The notes: generated by a model from the sequence alone, not told the origin. Positions 41,604-50,175 are shown, counted from the first letter of the stretch. The stretch is 64,000 nt of DNA from Streptomyces sp. NWU339 (GCF_003143855.1 NZ_QFRK01000006.1:182048-246047), one strand, 5' to 3'. Program-made: numbers and translations.

Positions 41604-42460
41604 GGAACGACACCGCGCTCGGCCTGCAGGAGGCGCGCGGGCCGTGGGCCCGGGCGCTGCGGTTCGTCCTGTACACCGTCCTCTTCGGGATCTTCGCGGG
41701 ACCGCTGCTGGCGCTGATGGTCGGCGCCTTCACCCCGACCGTGGACCCGACGCAGTTCACCCTGCTCCCCGACCGGCTGTCGCTGGACAACCTGGAACGG
41801 GCGATCGACCGGAACGTCCTGGACCATCTCCTCAACTCGTTCATCGTGGTGGGCGGCGGGCTGGCCCTGCAGGTCCTGGTCAGCGTCTTCGCCGGCTACG
41901 CCCTGGCCCGTAAGCGCTTCCGCGGTTCGGCGGCGGTGCTGGTGTTCATCCTGGCGACGATGATGCTGCCGGAGGAGGTGCTGGCCGTACCGCTGTCGGT
42001 GCTGCTGGCGGACCTGCCGGTGCTGCACATCAGTCTGGTCGGCTCGCTGGTCGGCATGATCGTGCCGGTGGCGGCGTGGGGCTTCTCGATCCTGGTGATG
42101 ACCGAGTTCATGAAGGAGATCCCCAAGGAGCTGGAGGAGTCGGCGAAGCTGGACGGCGCGGGCGAGTTCCGCGTCTTCTGGCAGGTCGTACTGCCGCTCT
42201 GCCGCCCCGCTCTGGGCGTGATCGGCATCTTCGGGTTCACGATGATCTGGGATCAGTACATGCTGCCGCTGCTGGTCGCCACCGACCCGGCCCAGTACAC
42301 CCTGCCGCTGGCGCTGCGCTCCCTGCGCTCGGACGACCAGGTGGGCATCGGGGTGCTGCTGGTGGGCGCGTTCCTGGCGATGCTGCCGTCGGTGCTCGCC
42401 TTCCTGGCACTGCAGCGCTCGTTCATCCGGGGGCTGACGTCGGGGGCGGTCAAGGGATAG
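41600..42460 (+). CDS. Sugar ABC importer permease 2 (MalG-like)
   Basis: A 286-aa partner of permease 1 with six helices and the EAA loop ELEESAKLDGAGEFRVFWQVVLPLC. ATG 41600 overlaps the previous stop by four bases. The gene ends just before a hexanucleotide repeat tract. No regulator (LacI, ROK or GntR) and no glycosidase lie next to the operon to hint at the substrate. Confidence 0.92.
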   Translation: MRNDTALGLQEARGPWARALRFVLYTVLFGIFAGPLLALMVGAFTPTVDPTQFTLLPDRLSLDNLERAIDRNVLDHLLNSFIVVGGGLALQVLVSVFAGYALARKRFRGSAAVLVFILATMMLPEEVLAVPLSVLLADLPVLHISLVGSLVGMIVPVAAWGFSILVMTEFMKEIPKELEESAKLDGAGEFRVFWQVVLPLCRPALGVIGIFGFTMIWDQYMLPLLVATDPAQYTLPLALRSLRSDDQVGIGVLLVGAFLAMLPSVLAFLALQRSFIRGLTSGAVKG

Positions 42461-42464
42461 GGAA

Positions 42465-42512
42465 AAGAACAAGAACAAGAACAGAGACAGGAACGCAGAC
42501 AGGGACAGGCAC
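42465..42512. repeat. Decaying hexanucleotide repeat, purine-rich on the plus strand
   Basis: Eight consecutive six-base units: AAGAAC three times, then AGAGAC, AGGAAC, GCAGAC, AGGGAC and AGGCAC. It lies between the stop of permease 2 and the convergent anti-sigma-like gene. Confidence 0.8.
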
Positions 42513-42582
42513 GGGGAGCCGGCCCGCTCCGGACTCCGGCACCTGGCGGGCTGACCGGGCGGGCCGCCCGGACTGCGGCCGT

Positions 42583-43302
42583 TCAGCCGGCGTGGGCCGC
42601 CGACCGGGTCGGTGGGGCCGGTGCACCCGGTTCCGGGACGGGCGTGGACGTGATCTCGATGAGTTCGCCCTGCCGGACGCGGGCGTAGAACCACCGTGCG
42701 TCCTTGACGCTCAGGCCCAGCCAGCCGGTCTTCGCACCGAGGGCGCCCAGGTGCTTGGCGCCGCCGGCCAGGGCGCCCGCGTAGACCGGCATCCGGTTGC
42801 CGGTACGCAGCTCCACCACGTACGGGACCTTGGCGCCACGGCGGTTCTCGGCCCTCGGGTCGCCCGGCAGCGTCATGGCCTCGTGCTTGGCGCGCACGGT
42901 CAGCCGGTGGCCGGCAGGCAGCGCGGCGACGGCGTGCGAGTCGACACGCATGACGTGGCCGCCGATCGTGAGCGTGCGGCGGCCCAGGTCCAGGAAGCCG
43001 TCCGTGGCGGAGGCCGAGCGGGTGGGCGCCGACGTGCCGGAGGTCGTCGGAGTGCCGGATGCCTGGGCGCCGGCCGAGGCGGCCGGGATGTGACGGTTCG
43101 GGCCGGGCTCCTCGGCGTGCACGGTGAGTCCGATCGTCGTCAGCACACAGGCCGCCGTGGTCACCGTGCCGAACGCGACCGCGGTCCGGCGGCGCCGGGC
43201 GCGGCGCCGCGCCCGGATGCGCACCTCGGCGGCCGGCACGGGCGGCGGGGCTTCGTGGTCCGCCGCCAACTCGCGCAAAGCGGTGGCGAGTTCATCCGAC
43301 AC
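42583..43302 (-). CDS. Membrane protein, probable anti-sigma factor
   Basis: A 239-aa protein with a short cytoplasmic N-terminus (MSDELATALRELAADHEAPP, then a basic RIRARRRARRRR), one membrane helix near residues 42-62, and an extracellular domain of about 140 residues with a Ser/Thr/Pro linker. It overlaps the end of the ECF sigma gene by 11 bases and is translated with it, which is the main reason for calling it an anti-sigma factor. No zinc-binding HxxxCxxC motif is present. GGAGGG precedes the GTG start. Confidence 0.7.
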   Translation of the reverse strand: MSDELATALRELAADHEAPPPVPAAEVRIRARRRARRRRTAVAFGTVTTAACVLTTIGLTVHAEEPGPNRHIPAASAGAQASGTPTTSGTSAPTRSASATDGFLDLGRRTLTIGGHVMRVDSHAVAALPAGHRLTVRAKHEAMTLPGDPRAENRRGAKVPYVVELRTGNRMPVYAGALAGGAKHLGALGAKTGWLGLSVKDARWFYARVRQGELIEITSTPVPEPGAPAPPTRSAAHAG

Positions 43303-43807
43303 GGCCGCCCTCCCTCCAGGCCGGGTCAGCGGCCTCGTCCACCGCCAGCTCCCTGGCCAGTGCCGCTCGCCCCCGGGACAGCCGGGTCTTGACCGTCCCC
43401 ACGGGCGCGCCGGTCTCGGAGGCTACCTGCTCGACCGTGAGGTCGCACAGATGGTGGAGGACGACGGCCATGCGCTGGGTTTCCGGCAGTCGGCGCAACG
43501 CGGCCACCAGCGCGGTGCGTTCGGGGCCGGGGCCGGGGGTCGACTCCGGCGGTGCGGAATGGCGCACCAGCTCCAGCCAACGCCTCGCCCGTCTCCAGCG
43601 GCTGACCGCCAGCCGCATGGCGACCGTACGGACCCACGCCTCGGGCGCCCCGTCGGCCTGGAGCTTGTGACGCCGGTCCCAGGCCCGTACGAACGCCTCC
43701 TGGACCACGTCCTGGGCCTCGCCCAGATCCCCGGTGAAGGCGAAGAGCTGCCCGGTCAGACGGGGGAACGCGGCCGCGTAGAAAGCGTCGAACTCGTCCT
43801 CGGTCAT
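43292..43807 (-). CDS. ECF-family RNA polymerase sigma factor
   Basis: A 171-aa sigma factor of the SigE-like Actinobacterial subgroup. Region 2 is DEFDAFYAAAFPRLTGQLFAF..GEAQDVVQEAFVRAWDRR, with the WVRTVAMRLAVSRWRR segment following. Region 4 is RLPETQRMAVVLHHLCDLTVEQVASE..VGTVKTRLSRGRAAL. The ATG at 43807 starts at the usual position, but GGAGG stands only two bases before it, so the start is slightly uncertain. No clear autoregulatory GGAAC...GTC promoter was found upstream. Confidence 0.9.
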   Translation of the reverse strand: MTEDEFDAFYAAAFPRLTGQLFAFTGDLGEAQDVVQEAFVRAWDRRHKLQADGAPEAWVRTVAMRLAVSRWRRARRWLELVRHSAPPESTPGPGPERTALVAALRRLPETQRMAVVLHHLCDLTVEQVASETGAPVGTVKTRLSRGRAALARELAVDEAADPAWREGGRVG

Positions 43808-44015
43808 GCCCTCCGCCGGTGTCCTTGAATGTCCCTTGCGACCCGGGCCGTCCCTGTCACATGTGCACAGGTCCCACAGATCACGCACATGGAAGCACAG
43901 CCCTGAGAGAAGACGCCGAACACGGGTCCGAGGATCCATCGACCACCGTACGGGTGAGCCCGCACCGCGACAGGCCCGGCAGGTCAGCCCGCTCGGCCGG
44001 TTCCGCCCGCCCCGT

Positions 44016-44819
44016 TCACAGCCGGGCCCACGTGTTCCGGTCCCGTGCCATCGCGTGCAGGGCCTCCACGTCGGCCGGTTTCAGCACTCCCCCCAGACGG
44101 CCCAGACTCTCCACGTCGCCGTCCGTCAGGACGCGCACCTCGCGCGGCGGAGTCGCCACCGTCACGTGGGACGCGCCGACCAGGACCAGCACCGGACGGA
44201 CCTCCGCAGTCAGGGCGTACGAGACCCGGTCGGCGTCGGCGCGGAGGCGGCGCAGCAGCGGGCGCGGCTCGCGGCGGCCGAGGGCCACCTCGGGGTCGGC
44301 GACCGTCACCCGCTGCTTGTGGGCGTACAGGGCGTGGACGGCGTACAGCCCGCCGGGGCCGATGAGCAGGTGGTGGACGCGGTCGCCGCCGGGAAGCGGC
44401 ACCGAGTGCAGGGTGCGTACGCCCAGGCCGTCCATGCGGTCCAGGGTCTCGCCCACCGCCCGCTCCGCCGTGAGCGCCTGCCGGCGCGGGTCGGCGCGGA
44501 AGCGGTGGGCCGGGCCGGGGTCGCGGTCGAGGGCGATCAGCAGGGCCTCGCCCGGGCGGTTCGGCGCGAGATCGTCGTCGGGGTGCAGGGAGAGTCGGGC
44601 CAGCTCGGCGGGGGTGGGGACGGGGGGCGGGCCGACCGAGACCGGGCTGGTGAGGAAGGGGCCGAGTGCTTCGAGCACATCCGCCTCGTGCTCCTCGCCG
44701 AGCACGTTGACCCTGGCCGACTCACGGTCGTACCAGGCGAGGTTCCTGCCGTCCGGGAGACAGACGTACAGCCGCTCCTGGCCGTGCCGCCAGGCCGGTA
44801 TGACGCGCAGACCGTTCAT
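44016..44819 (-). CDS. NERD-domain (nuclease-related) protein
   Basis: A 267-aa cytoplasmic protein. The second half resembles the NERD fold: GETLDRMDGLGVRTLHSVPLPGGDRVHHLLIGPGGLYAVHA, followed by VRPVLVLVGASHVTV. In NERD proteins Asp and x-V-x-K residues form a nuclease-like site; here the HHLLIGPGGLYAVH strand lacks the typical D...K pair, so activity is uncertain. The N-terminal 100 residues are a small separate domain. It is divergent from the phosphatase gene at 44929. Confidence 0.7.
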   Translation of the reverse strand: MNGLRVIPAWRHGQERLYVCLPDGRNLAWYDRESARVNVLGEEHEADVLEALGPFLTSPVSVGPPPVPTPAELARLSLHPDDDLAPNRPGEALLIALDRDPGPAHRFRADPRRQALTAERAVGETLDRMDGLGVRTLHSVPLPGGDRVHHLLIGPGGLYAVHALYAHKQRVTVADPEVALGRREPRPLLRRLRADADRVSYALTAEVRPVLVLVGASHVTVATPPREVRVLTDGDVESLGRLGGVLKPADVEALHAMARDRNTWARL

Positions 44820-44928
44820 GCACCATCACCCCATGTTCCATGGGAACAGGCGGGTGCTCCCGGGGCAAGAACACGGATACCTTTGAGAGGACTCGAGCGG
44901 TGATGTCGGTGATGTTGGGGAGGCACTG

Positions 44929-45435
44929 TTGCATACCCGCAGGAACCAATCCGATGTACCGGCACCGGACAGTCCGTGGAACGAGATCGCGCCCGGCCTG
45001 TGGATGGGCGGGCACGAGTTCAGGGGCCGGTCGGGGCAGCTGGAGCTCGCAGTGGTCCGGCAGGAGTTCGATCTTGTGCAGACGCTGCTGCGGCTGCCGG
45101 GGCACGGGCCCGGTCCCGGGGTCGAGCACCATGTCTGGCCCATCCCGGACGGGCCGCTCGACGGAACGCAGCTCCTGGGGGTCATGCGGCTCGCCGAGGC
45201 GGCGTGCGAGGCGCTGGACGACGGCCGCAAGGTCCTCGTGCGTTGCTACCACGGGTACAACCGCTCCGGCCTGGTCGTCGCACACGCGCTGATGCGCCGG
45301 GGCAGCTCCGCCGATGCGGCCATCCGGCTGATCCGGGCCCGCCGTTCGGGCTGGGCCCTGCACAACGAGCTGTTCGCCGACTACCTGCGAGCGGGGCTGA
45401 CGACGGCCCGACTGCTGGAGGAACTCACCGAGTAG
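44929..45435 (+). CDS. Dual-specificity-type protein phosphatase
   Basis: A 168-aa protein with the P-loop VRCYHGYNRSGLV, in which Cys106 and Arg112 form C-x5-R. The His usually preceding the nucleophile is Arg here. A general-acid region is HVWPIPDGPLDG (WPIPD as in DSPs). It probably dephosphorylates Tyr/Ser/Thr residues. The TTG start has GGGAGG five bases upstream. Eukaryotic-like phosphatases of this size are scattered in Streptomyces. Confidence 0.83.
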   Translation: MHTRRNQSDVPAPDSPWNEIAPGLWMGGHEFRGRSGQLELAVVRQEFDLVQTLLRLPGHGPGPGVEHHVWPIPDGPLDGTQLLGVMRLAEAACEALDDGRKVLVRCYHGYNRSGLVVAHALMRRGSSADAAIRLIRARRSGWALHNELFADYLRAGLTTARLLEELTE

Positions 45436-45540
45436 CAACGCCGTCCCCGATGGCGCACCAAGGCAGGCGGGTGTGGAGGGCTGCTCCTAGTGTGGCGATT
45501 GGTCATCTTCGACTCTTTCGCCCCCATATGGAGGTACTAC

Positions 45541-46170
45541 ATGTCCTCGCACTCCCCGCGTTCGGCGCGTTCTCCTTTCATCCGCCGACTGCCCATATCC
45601 CTGGCCGTCGGCGCCCTCGCCCTCGCGACCGCCGTCACCCCCGCCGTCGCGAGCGACAGAGGGGACGACGGCGGCCAAGCGAACTGGAGCCAGCAGGGCG
45701 GCAACGGCCACAACAACGGGGACGGAAACGGGAACGGGAACGGGAACGGCCACGGAGGCAACCAGCAAGGCGGCGGCAACGGCTACGGCAACCAGCAAGG
45801 CGGCGGCAACGGGAACGGCCACGGCAACAACCAGCAGGGCGGCGGCAACGGGAACGGCCACGGCAACAACCAGCAGGGCGGCGGCAACGGCAACCACGAC
45901 GGAGACAACCAGGCCGGCGGCAACCACGGCGACCGGGGCAAGTTCAAGGGCGTCGTCACAGCCCACTCGCTGGCCCTGCGCAGCTCGCCGCACCGCGGCT
46001 CCCGCGTCATCCGCTACGCCCACAAGGGCGAAGTCCTCTCGATCTACTGCAAGGCCGGCGGGGACTCCGTGCAGGGCAATTCGCTCTGGTACCTCCTCAC
46101 CGACGGCACCTGGGCCTGGGGCCCCGCCCGACACATCGACAACATCGGGCCCGCGCCACGCTGGTGCTGA
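45541..46170 (+). CDS. Secreted SH3-like protein with Gly/Asn/Gln repeats
   Basis: A 209-aa exported protein. The signal peptide (SPFIRRLPISLAVGALALATAVTPAVA) is followed by a segment of about 90 residues made almost only of Gly, Asn, Gln and His, including three NQQGGGNG units. A bacterial SH3-like domain follows (VTAHSLALRSSPHRGSRVIR, KGEVLSIYCKAGGDSVQGN, then WYLLTDGTWAWGPARHI). SH3b domains often bind peptidoglycan. GGAGG stands before the ATG at 45541. A function at the hyphal surface is plausible but unproven. Confidence 0.85.
   Translation: MSSHSPRSARSPFIRRLPISLAVGALALATAVTPAVASDRGDDGGQANWSQQGGNGHNNGDGNGNGNGNGHGGNQQGGGNGYGNQQGGGNGNGHGNNQQGGGNGNGHGNNQQGGGNGNHDGDNQAGGNHGDRGKFKGVVTAHSLALRSSPHRGSRVIRYAHKGEVLSIYCKAGGDSVQGNSLWYLLTDGTWAWGPARHIDNIGPAPRWC
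45760..45899 (+). repeat. Intragenic tandem repeat
   Basis: Units begin at 45760, 45790, 45829 and 45868, so the last two intervals are 39 bases (13 codons). Each starts AACCAGCA(A/G)GGCGGCGGC and encodes NQQGGG. The two 39-base copies are nearly identical, which suggests recent slippage. Confidence 0.85.
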
Positions 46171-46213
46171 CGCGCAAACCACCTGAGCCGCCACATATAG
46201 GTAGGTTCCGCAC

Positions 46214-47593
46214 ATGAGCAAGGCCGGAATCTCCCTGGCGACGGCTGATCCGCCCACGCCCGCCGCTCCCCTCCCCCGGCGCCGTGGCATCGAACTCGCC
46301 CTCATCGTCCTGGCCGTCCTGCTGTCGGTGTTCGGCTACTGCGCCGTCGGGCTCGCCAGGAACGGCTCCGTCCCGCCCGGCGCCGCCGGTTACGGCGCCG
46401 GGCTCGGCGTGCTCGCCCTGGTCGCGCATCTCGCGATGCGCTTCCGGGCCCCCTGGGCCGACCCGCTGCTGCTGCCCATCGCCGTCCTGCTCAACGGGCT
46501 CGGTCTGGTGCTGATCTACCGGCTCGATCTGGAGACACCCGGCGACCGGGCCGCCCCGACCCAACTGGTGTGGTCGACGCTGGGGGTGGCGCTGTTCATC
46601 GCGGTCGTCCTTCTGCTGCGCGACCACCGGATGCTCCAGCGCTTCACCCGTGCCTGTGCCGCCTCCGCGCTCGTCCTGCTCACGGTGCCGATCCTCTTCC
46701 CGGCGGTGAACGGGGCCCGTATCTGGATCCGGGTCTCCGGATTCTCCATCCAGCCGGGCGAGTTCGCGAAGGTACTGCTCGCGGTGTTCTTCGCCGCGTA
46801 CCTGGCTCAGAACCGGGCCGCGCTCACCTACGCCGGCCGCAGGGTCTGGGGGCTCCAGCTGCCCACCGGCCGGGTGCTCGGACCGATCGTCGCGGTGTGG
46901 CTGGTGAGCGTGGGCGTGCTGGTACTGGAGCGGGATCTCGGCACGTCACTGCTGTTCTTCGGCCTGTTCGTCGTCCTGCTGTACGTCGCCACCGGCCGCA
47001 CCGGCTGGCTCGCCGTCGGCCTGCTGCTGGCCTCGCTGGGCGCGGTGGCCGTGGGCCGGCTGGAGCCGCATGTGCACAGCAGGATCGAGACCTGGCTGCA
47101 TCCGTTCGCCTCGATCGAGGCGGGCGAGGGCCCGAACCAGCTCGCGCAGTCCCTGTTCGCCTTCGCGGAGGGCGGGCTGCTCGGTACCGGGCTGGGGCTC
47201 GGGAACTCCGTACTCATCGGCTTCGCGGTCAAGTCCGACTTCATCCTGGCCACGGCGGGCGAGGAACTGGGACTGGCCGGTCTCTGCGCGATCTTCCTGC
47301 TGTACGGACTGCTGGTGGAGCGCGGCTACCGCACGGGGCTGGTGCTGCGCGACCCGTTCGGCCGACTGCTCGCCGTGGGGCTCGCCGCGATCGTGGCACT
47401 CCAGGTGTTCGTCATCGCGGGCGGGGTGACCGGGCTGATCCCGCTGACCGGGATGGCGATGCCGTTCCTGGCGCAGGGCGGTTCGTCGGTGGTCACCAAC
47501 TGGGCGATCGTGGCGCTGCTGGCCCGGCTGAGCGATTCGGCACGGCGCCAGGGGGACGGGGGCCGTCCGGAGAACGGAGGTGCCGGGTCGTGA
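46214..47593 (+). CDS. FtsW/RodA/SpoVE family glycan polymerase
   Basis: A 459-aa membrane protein with about ten to eleven helices. SEDS-family features seen: NGARIWIRVSGFSIQPGEFAKV, ERDLGTSLLFFGLFVVLLY, and the C-terminal AQSLFAFAEGGLLGTGLGLG...LATAGEELGLAG and GIAxxxxGQGGSSxx-like MAMPFLAQGGSSVVTNW. The family polymerises lipid II with a cognate PBP, which here is the next gene, overlapping by four bases (GTGA). No mre or dcw genes are adjacent. Confidence 0.92.
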   Translation: MSKAGISLATADPPTPAAPLPRRRGIELALIVLAVLLSVFGYCAVGLARNGSVPPGAAGYGAGLGVLALVAHLAMRFRAPWADPLLLPIAVLLNGLGLVLIYRLDLETPGDRAAPTQLVWSTLGVALFIAVVLLLRDHRMLQRFTRACAASALVLLTVPILFPAVNGARIWIRVSGFSIQPGEFAKVLLAVFFAAYLAQNRAALTYAGRRVWGLQLPTGRVLGPIVAVWLVSVGVLVLERDLGTSLLFFGLFVVLLYVATGRTGWLAVGLLLASLGAVAVGRLEPHVHSRIETWLHPFASIEAGEGPNQLAQSLFAFAEGGLLGTGLGLGNSVLIGFAVKSDFILATAGEELGLAGLCAIFLLYGLLVERGYRTGLVLRDPFGRLLAVGLAAIVALQVFVIAGGVTGLIPLTGMAMPFLAQGGSSVVTNWAIVALLARLSDSARRQGDGGRPENGGAGS

Positions 47594-49047
47594 CGCGGTA
47601 CATCCGGCACGCCGCCGTCTTCTGCGCACTGCTGCTGCTCGCCCTGCTGCTGAACGCCACGCGCGTGCAGGTGCTGCGGGCCGACGCCTACGACGACAAC
47701 CCGGCCAACCGCCGTGACGACATCGCCCGCTACGGCCAGCCGCGCGGCGACATCCTGGTCGACGGCCGACCGGTCACCGGTTCGCGGGACACCGGGGAGC
47801 ATCTGCGCTACGAACGGACCTATGGCGCCGGGCCGTTGTACGCGCCGGTGACCGGGTACGCCTCGCAGGAGTACGGGACGACCCTGCTGGAGGACACGGA
47901 GGACGGGCTGTTGTCCGGCACCGACCCGGTGCTCCAGCCGTTGCCTTTGTGGAACGACTTCACGCGCTCGCGCAACGCGGGCGGAAACGTCGTCACGACG
48001 ATCGACCCGGCCGCGCAGCGGGCCGCGTACGAGGGGCTGCGCTCGCGCAAGGGCGCGGTGGCGGCGGTGGAGCCGTCGACCGGACGGATCCTGGCGCTGG
48101 TGTCCGTCCCGTCGTACGACCCGGAGCTGCTGTCCGGGAACGGGGCGGCGGCGCGCGGCGCCTGGGAGCGGCTGAACGCCGATCCGGACAAGCCGATGCT
48201 GAACCGGGCGGTGCGGCAGACGTATCCGCCGGGGTCGACGTTCAAGGTGGTCACCGCGGCGGCGGCGCTGGACGCGGGCGCGGTCACCGACCTCGACGCA
48301 CCGACCGACTCCCCCGACCCGTACATCCTGCCAGGGACGACGACACGGCTGACGAACGAGTCCCGGGGCTGTGCGGACGCCTCGGTGCGGGAGGCGTTCA
48401 CCTGGTCCTGCAACACCGTGTTCGCCAAGCTGGGCGTGGCCACGGGCCTGGCGGACCTGACGACCACGGCCGAGGACTTCGGCTTCAACGACGGCGGGCT
48501 GCGGGTGCCGTTCCCGGTGGCGCGCAGCACCTTCGACACCACGATGGACCGGGCTCAGCTCGCGCTGTCGTCGATCGGGCAGTACAACACGCGGGCCACC
48601 CCGCTGCAGATGGCGATGGTCGCGGCGGCCGTCGTCAACAACGGGCAGGTACGGGAGCCATATCTGGTGGAGCGGACGACCCGGGCGGGCGGCGGCACTG
48701 TCTCGACGGCCGGCTCGCGTCCGACGCGGCTTGCCATGTACCCGTCGACGGCGCTGCGGATGCGGGAGCTGATGCGGGGGGTGGTGGAGGGGGGCACCGG
48801 CGGGAACGCCGCCATCCGGGGTGCCGTGGTCGGCGGCAAGACCGGCACCGCCCAGCACGGTATCGGCAACTCCGGTACGCCGTACGCCTGGTTCGTGTCC
48901 TGGGCGCAGGGCGACGGGGACGCGGAGGCGAAGGTCGCGGTGGCGGTGGTGGTGGAGGACGCGGCGGCGAACCGCCGGGAGATCAGCGGCGGCGGAACAG
49001 CGGCACCGATCGCGCGGGCGGTGATGGAGGCGGTGCTGAACTCGTAG
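47590..49047 (+). CDS. Class B penicillin-binding protein (transpeptidase)
   Basis: A 485-aa cell-wall D,D-transpeptidase with one N-terminal membrane helix (AVFCALLLLALLLNATRVQVL). The triad is complete: SxxK in PPGSTFKVVTA, SxN in FTWSCNTVFAKLG and KTGTA in VVGGKTGTAQHG. The N-terminal dimerisation module is short. The pair with the upstream SEDS protein repeats the FtsW-PBP3/RodA-PBP2 arrangement, and an extra copy in Streptomyces would suit growth or sporulation. The GTG start at 47590 overlaps the previous stop. Confidence 0.93.
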   Translation: MTRYIRHAAVFCALLLLALLLNATRVQVLRADAYDDNPANRRDDIARYGQPRGDILVDGRPVTGSRDTGEHLRYERTYGAGPLYAPVTGYASQEYGTTLLEDTEDGLLSGTDPVLQPLPLWNDFTRSRNAGGNVVTTIDPAAQRAAYEGLRSRKGAVAAVEPSTGRILALVSVPSYDPELLSGNGAAARGAWERLNADPDKPMLNRAVRQTYPPGSTFKVVTAAAALDAGAVTDLDAPTDSPDPYILPGTTTRLTNESRGCADASVREAFTWSCNTVFAKLGVATGLADLTTTAEDFGFNDGGLRVPFPVARSTFDTTMDRAQLALSSIGQYNTRATPLQMAMVAAAVVNNGQVREPYLVERTTRAGGGTVSTAGSRPTRLAMYPSTALRMRELMRGVVEGGTGGNAAIRGAVVGGKTGTAQHGIGNSGTPYAWFVSWAQGDGDAEAKVAVAVVVEDAAANRREISGGGTAAPIARAVMEAVLNS

Positions 49048-49114
49048 GCAGAGAAGCCCGCTTGGTGAGACGGGGGCTACCGAAGCGTTCCGCTCCCGGC
49101 TTACCGTCCGGTGC

Positions 49115-49579
49115 ATGACCGAAGCCGGCACCACCCGTGAACTCGCCCAGGTGAACATCTCCCGCCTCAAGGCCCCGCTGGACTCGCCGCAGTTGAAGGA
49201 CTTCGTCGACCACCTCGACCCGGTGAACGCGGACGCCGAGGCCGCCGACGGCTTCGTCTGGCGCCTGCAGAGCGAGGAAGGGAACGCCACCGACGTGTCG
49301 GTCTTCGGCGACGCGTGGCTGATCGTCAACCTGTCGGTGTGGCGGGACACCGACGCCCTGACCGCGTACATGTACCAGGGACGGCACCGGGAGATGCTGG
49401 GTCGGCGCACAGAGTGGTTCGAGCGGGTGCGGGAGGCGATGACGGCCCTGTGGTGGGTCCCGAAGGGCCACCGCCCCACGGTGGCGGAGGCGGAGGCGCG
49501 CCTGCTGCACCTGCGCGCCCACGGCCCGACGCCCTACGCGTTCACGCTCCGGACGTCGTTCCCGGAGGGCTCGGTCTAG
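49115..49579 (+). CDS. DUF3291-like protein
   Basis: A 154-aa protein with ELAQVNISRLKAPLDSPQLKDFVDHLDPVN, SVFGDAWLIVNLSVWRDTDALTAY, and WFERVREAMTALWWVPKGHRPTV. This matches the pattern of small ferredoxin-like (alpha+beta barrel) monooxygenase-type DUF3291 proteins. Its substrate is unknown. No strong ribosome site was seen before the ATG. Its stop overlaps the convergent Uma2 stop by four bases. Confidence 0.75.
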   Translation: MTEAGTTRELAQVNISRLKAPLDSPQLKDFVDHLDPVNADAEAADGFVWRLQSEEGNATDVSVFGDAWLIVNLSVWRDTDALTAYMYQGRHREMLGRRTEWFERVREAMTALWWVPKGHRPTVAEAEARLLHLRAHGPTPYAFTLRTSFPEGSV

Positions 49580-50175
49580 CGGCGGCGGTCGACGGCGGTG
49601 AGGTCGATGTCGATGGGGAAGGGGACGGCGAGCTTGAGGCGATTGTGGAAGATGCCCATGGGTACGTACGCCTCGGTCGCCGGGTCCAGCTCGTAGACGT
49701 AGACCACGGGAAGCCCGCCGTTCTCCTCGACACGCCAGAAGTGCCTGATCCCTGCGGCGGCGTACTTGCGGGGCTTGGTCTCGCGATCACGGTCGACCGA
49801 GTCCTCGGAGACCACCTCGACTGCCAGGATGACCTCCTCGGGTAGGAGCCGGGTCCGTTTGGGCCCGGTGTCGGCACCGGCACGGGCCACCAGCACATCG
49901 GGCTCCGGACGGTTCCGCTTGCCGAGCGTCACTGTGAATTCGCGGTAGACCTCGAATTCGCCCGGTGCCTGCTCGAAGAGTGAATTGTCCAGCAGACGGA
50001 TCGTGCACATGTGAAAAGTGGTCTGCGGACTCATCAAGACAAGGCTCCCGTCGATCAGCTCCGTGTGCGGAGGCAGGTTGGGAAGCTCGTCGAGGTCGTC
50101 CGCGGTCCAGCCGTCCTGCGGCGGACGCGGCCACTGGTAGTCGTCGTCCAACTCGGAGTCGCGTACGGCGCTCAT
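49576..50175 (-). CDS. Uma2 family (DUF820) restriction-endonuclease-fold protein
   Basis: A 199-aa PD-(D/E)xK-like protein with YQWPRPPQDGWTADDLDELP, HTELIDGSLVLMS, PEPDVLVA (Asp) and EVILAVEVVSEDS...RDRETKPRKYAAAGI. The last has the Glu-x-Val-S plus K pattern of the fold. Actinobacteria carry many copies of this type, and their role is not known. The ATG at 50175 has GGGAG five bases upstream; another ATG lies four codons earlier. Confidence 0.85.
   Translation of the reverse strand: MSAVRDSELDDDYQWPRPPQDGWTADDLDELPNLPPHTELIDGSLVLMSPQTTFHMCTIRLLDNSLFEQAPGEFEVYREFTVTLGKRNRPEPDVLVARAGADTGPKRTRLLPEEVILAVEVVSEDSVDRDRETKPRKYAAAGIRHFWRVEENGGLPVVYVYELDPATEAYVPMGIFHNRLKLAVPFPIDIDLTAVDRRR

Noticed and set aside
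45487..46305. Minus-strand frame opposite the SH3-like protein
   Set aside because: The plus-strand gene has a signal peptide, SH3-like domain and GGAGG site; the minus frame is only its repetitive complement.
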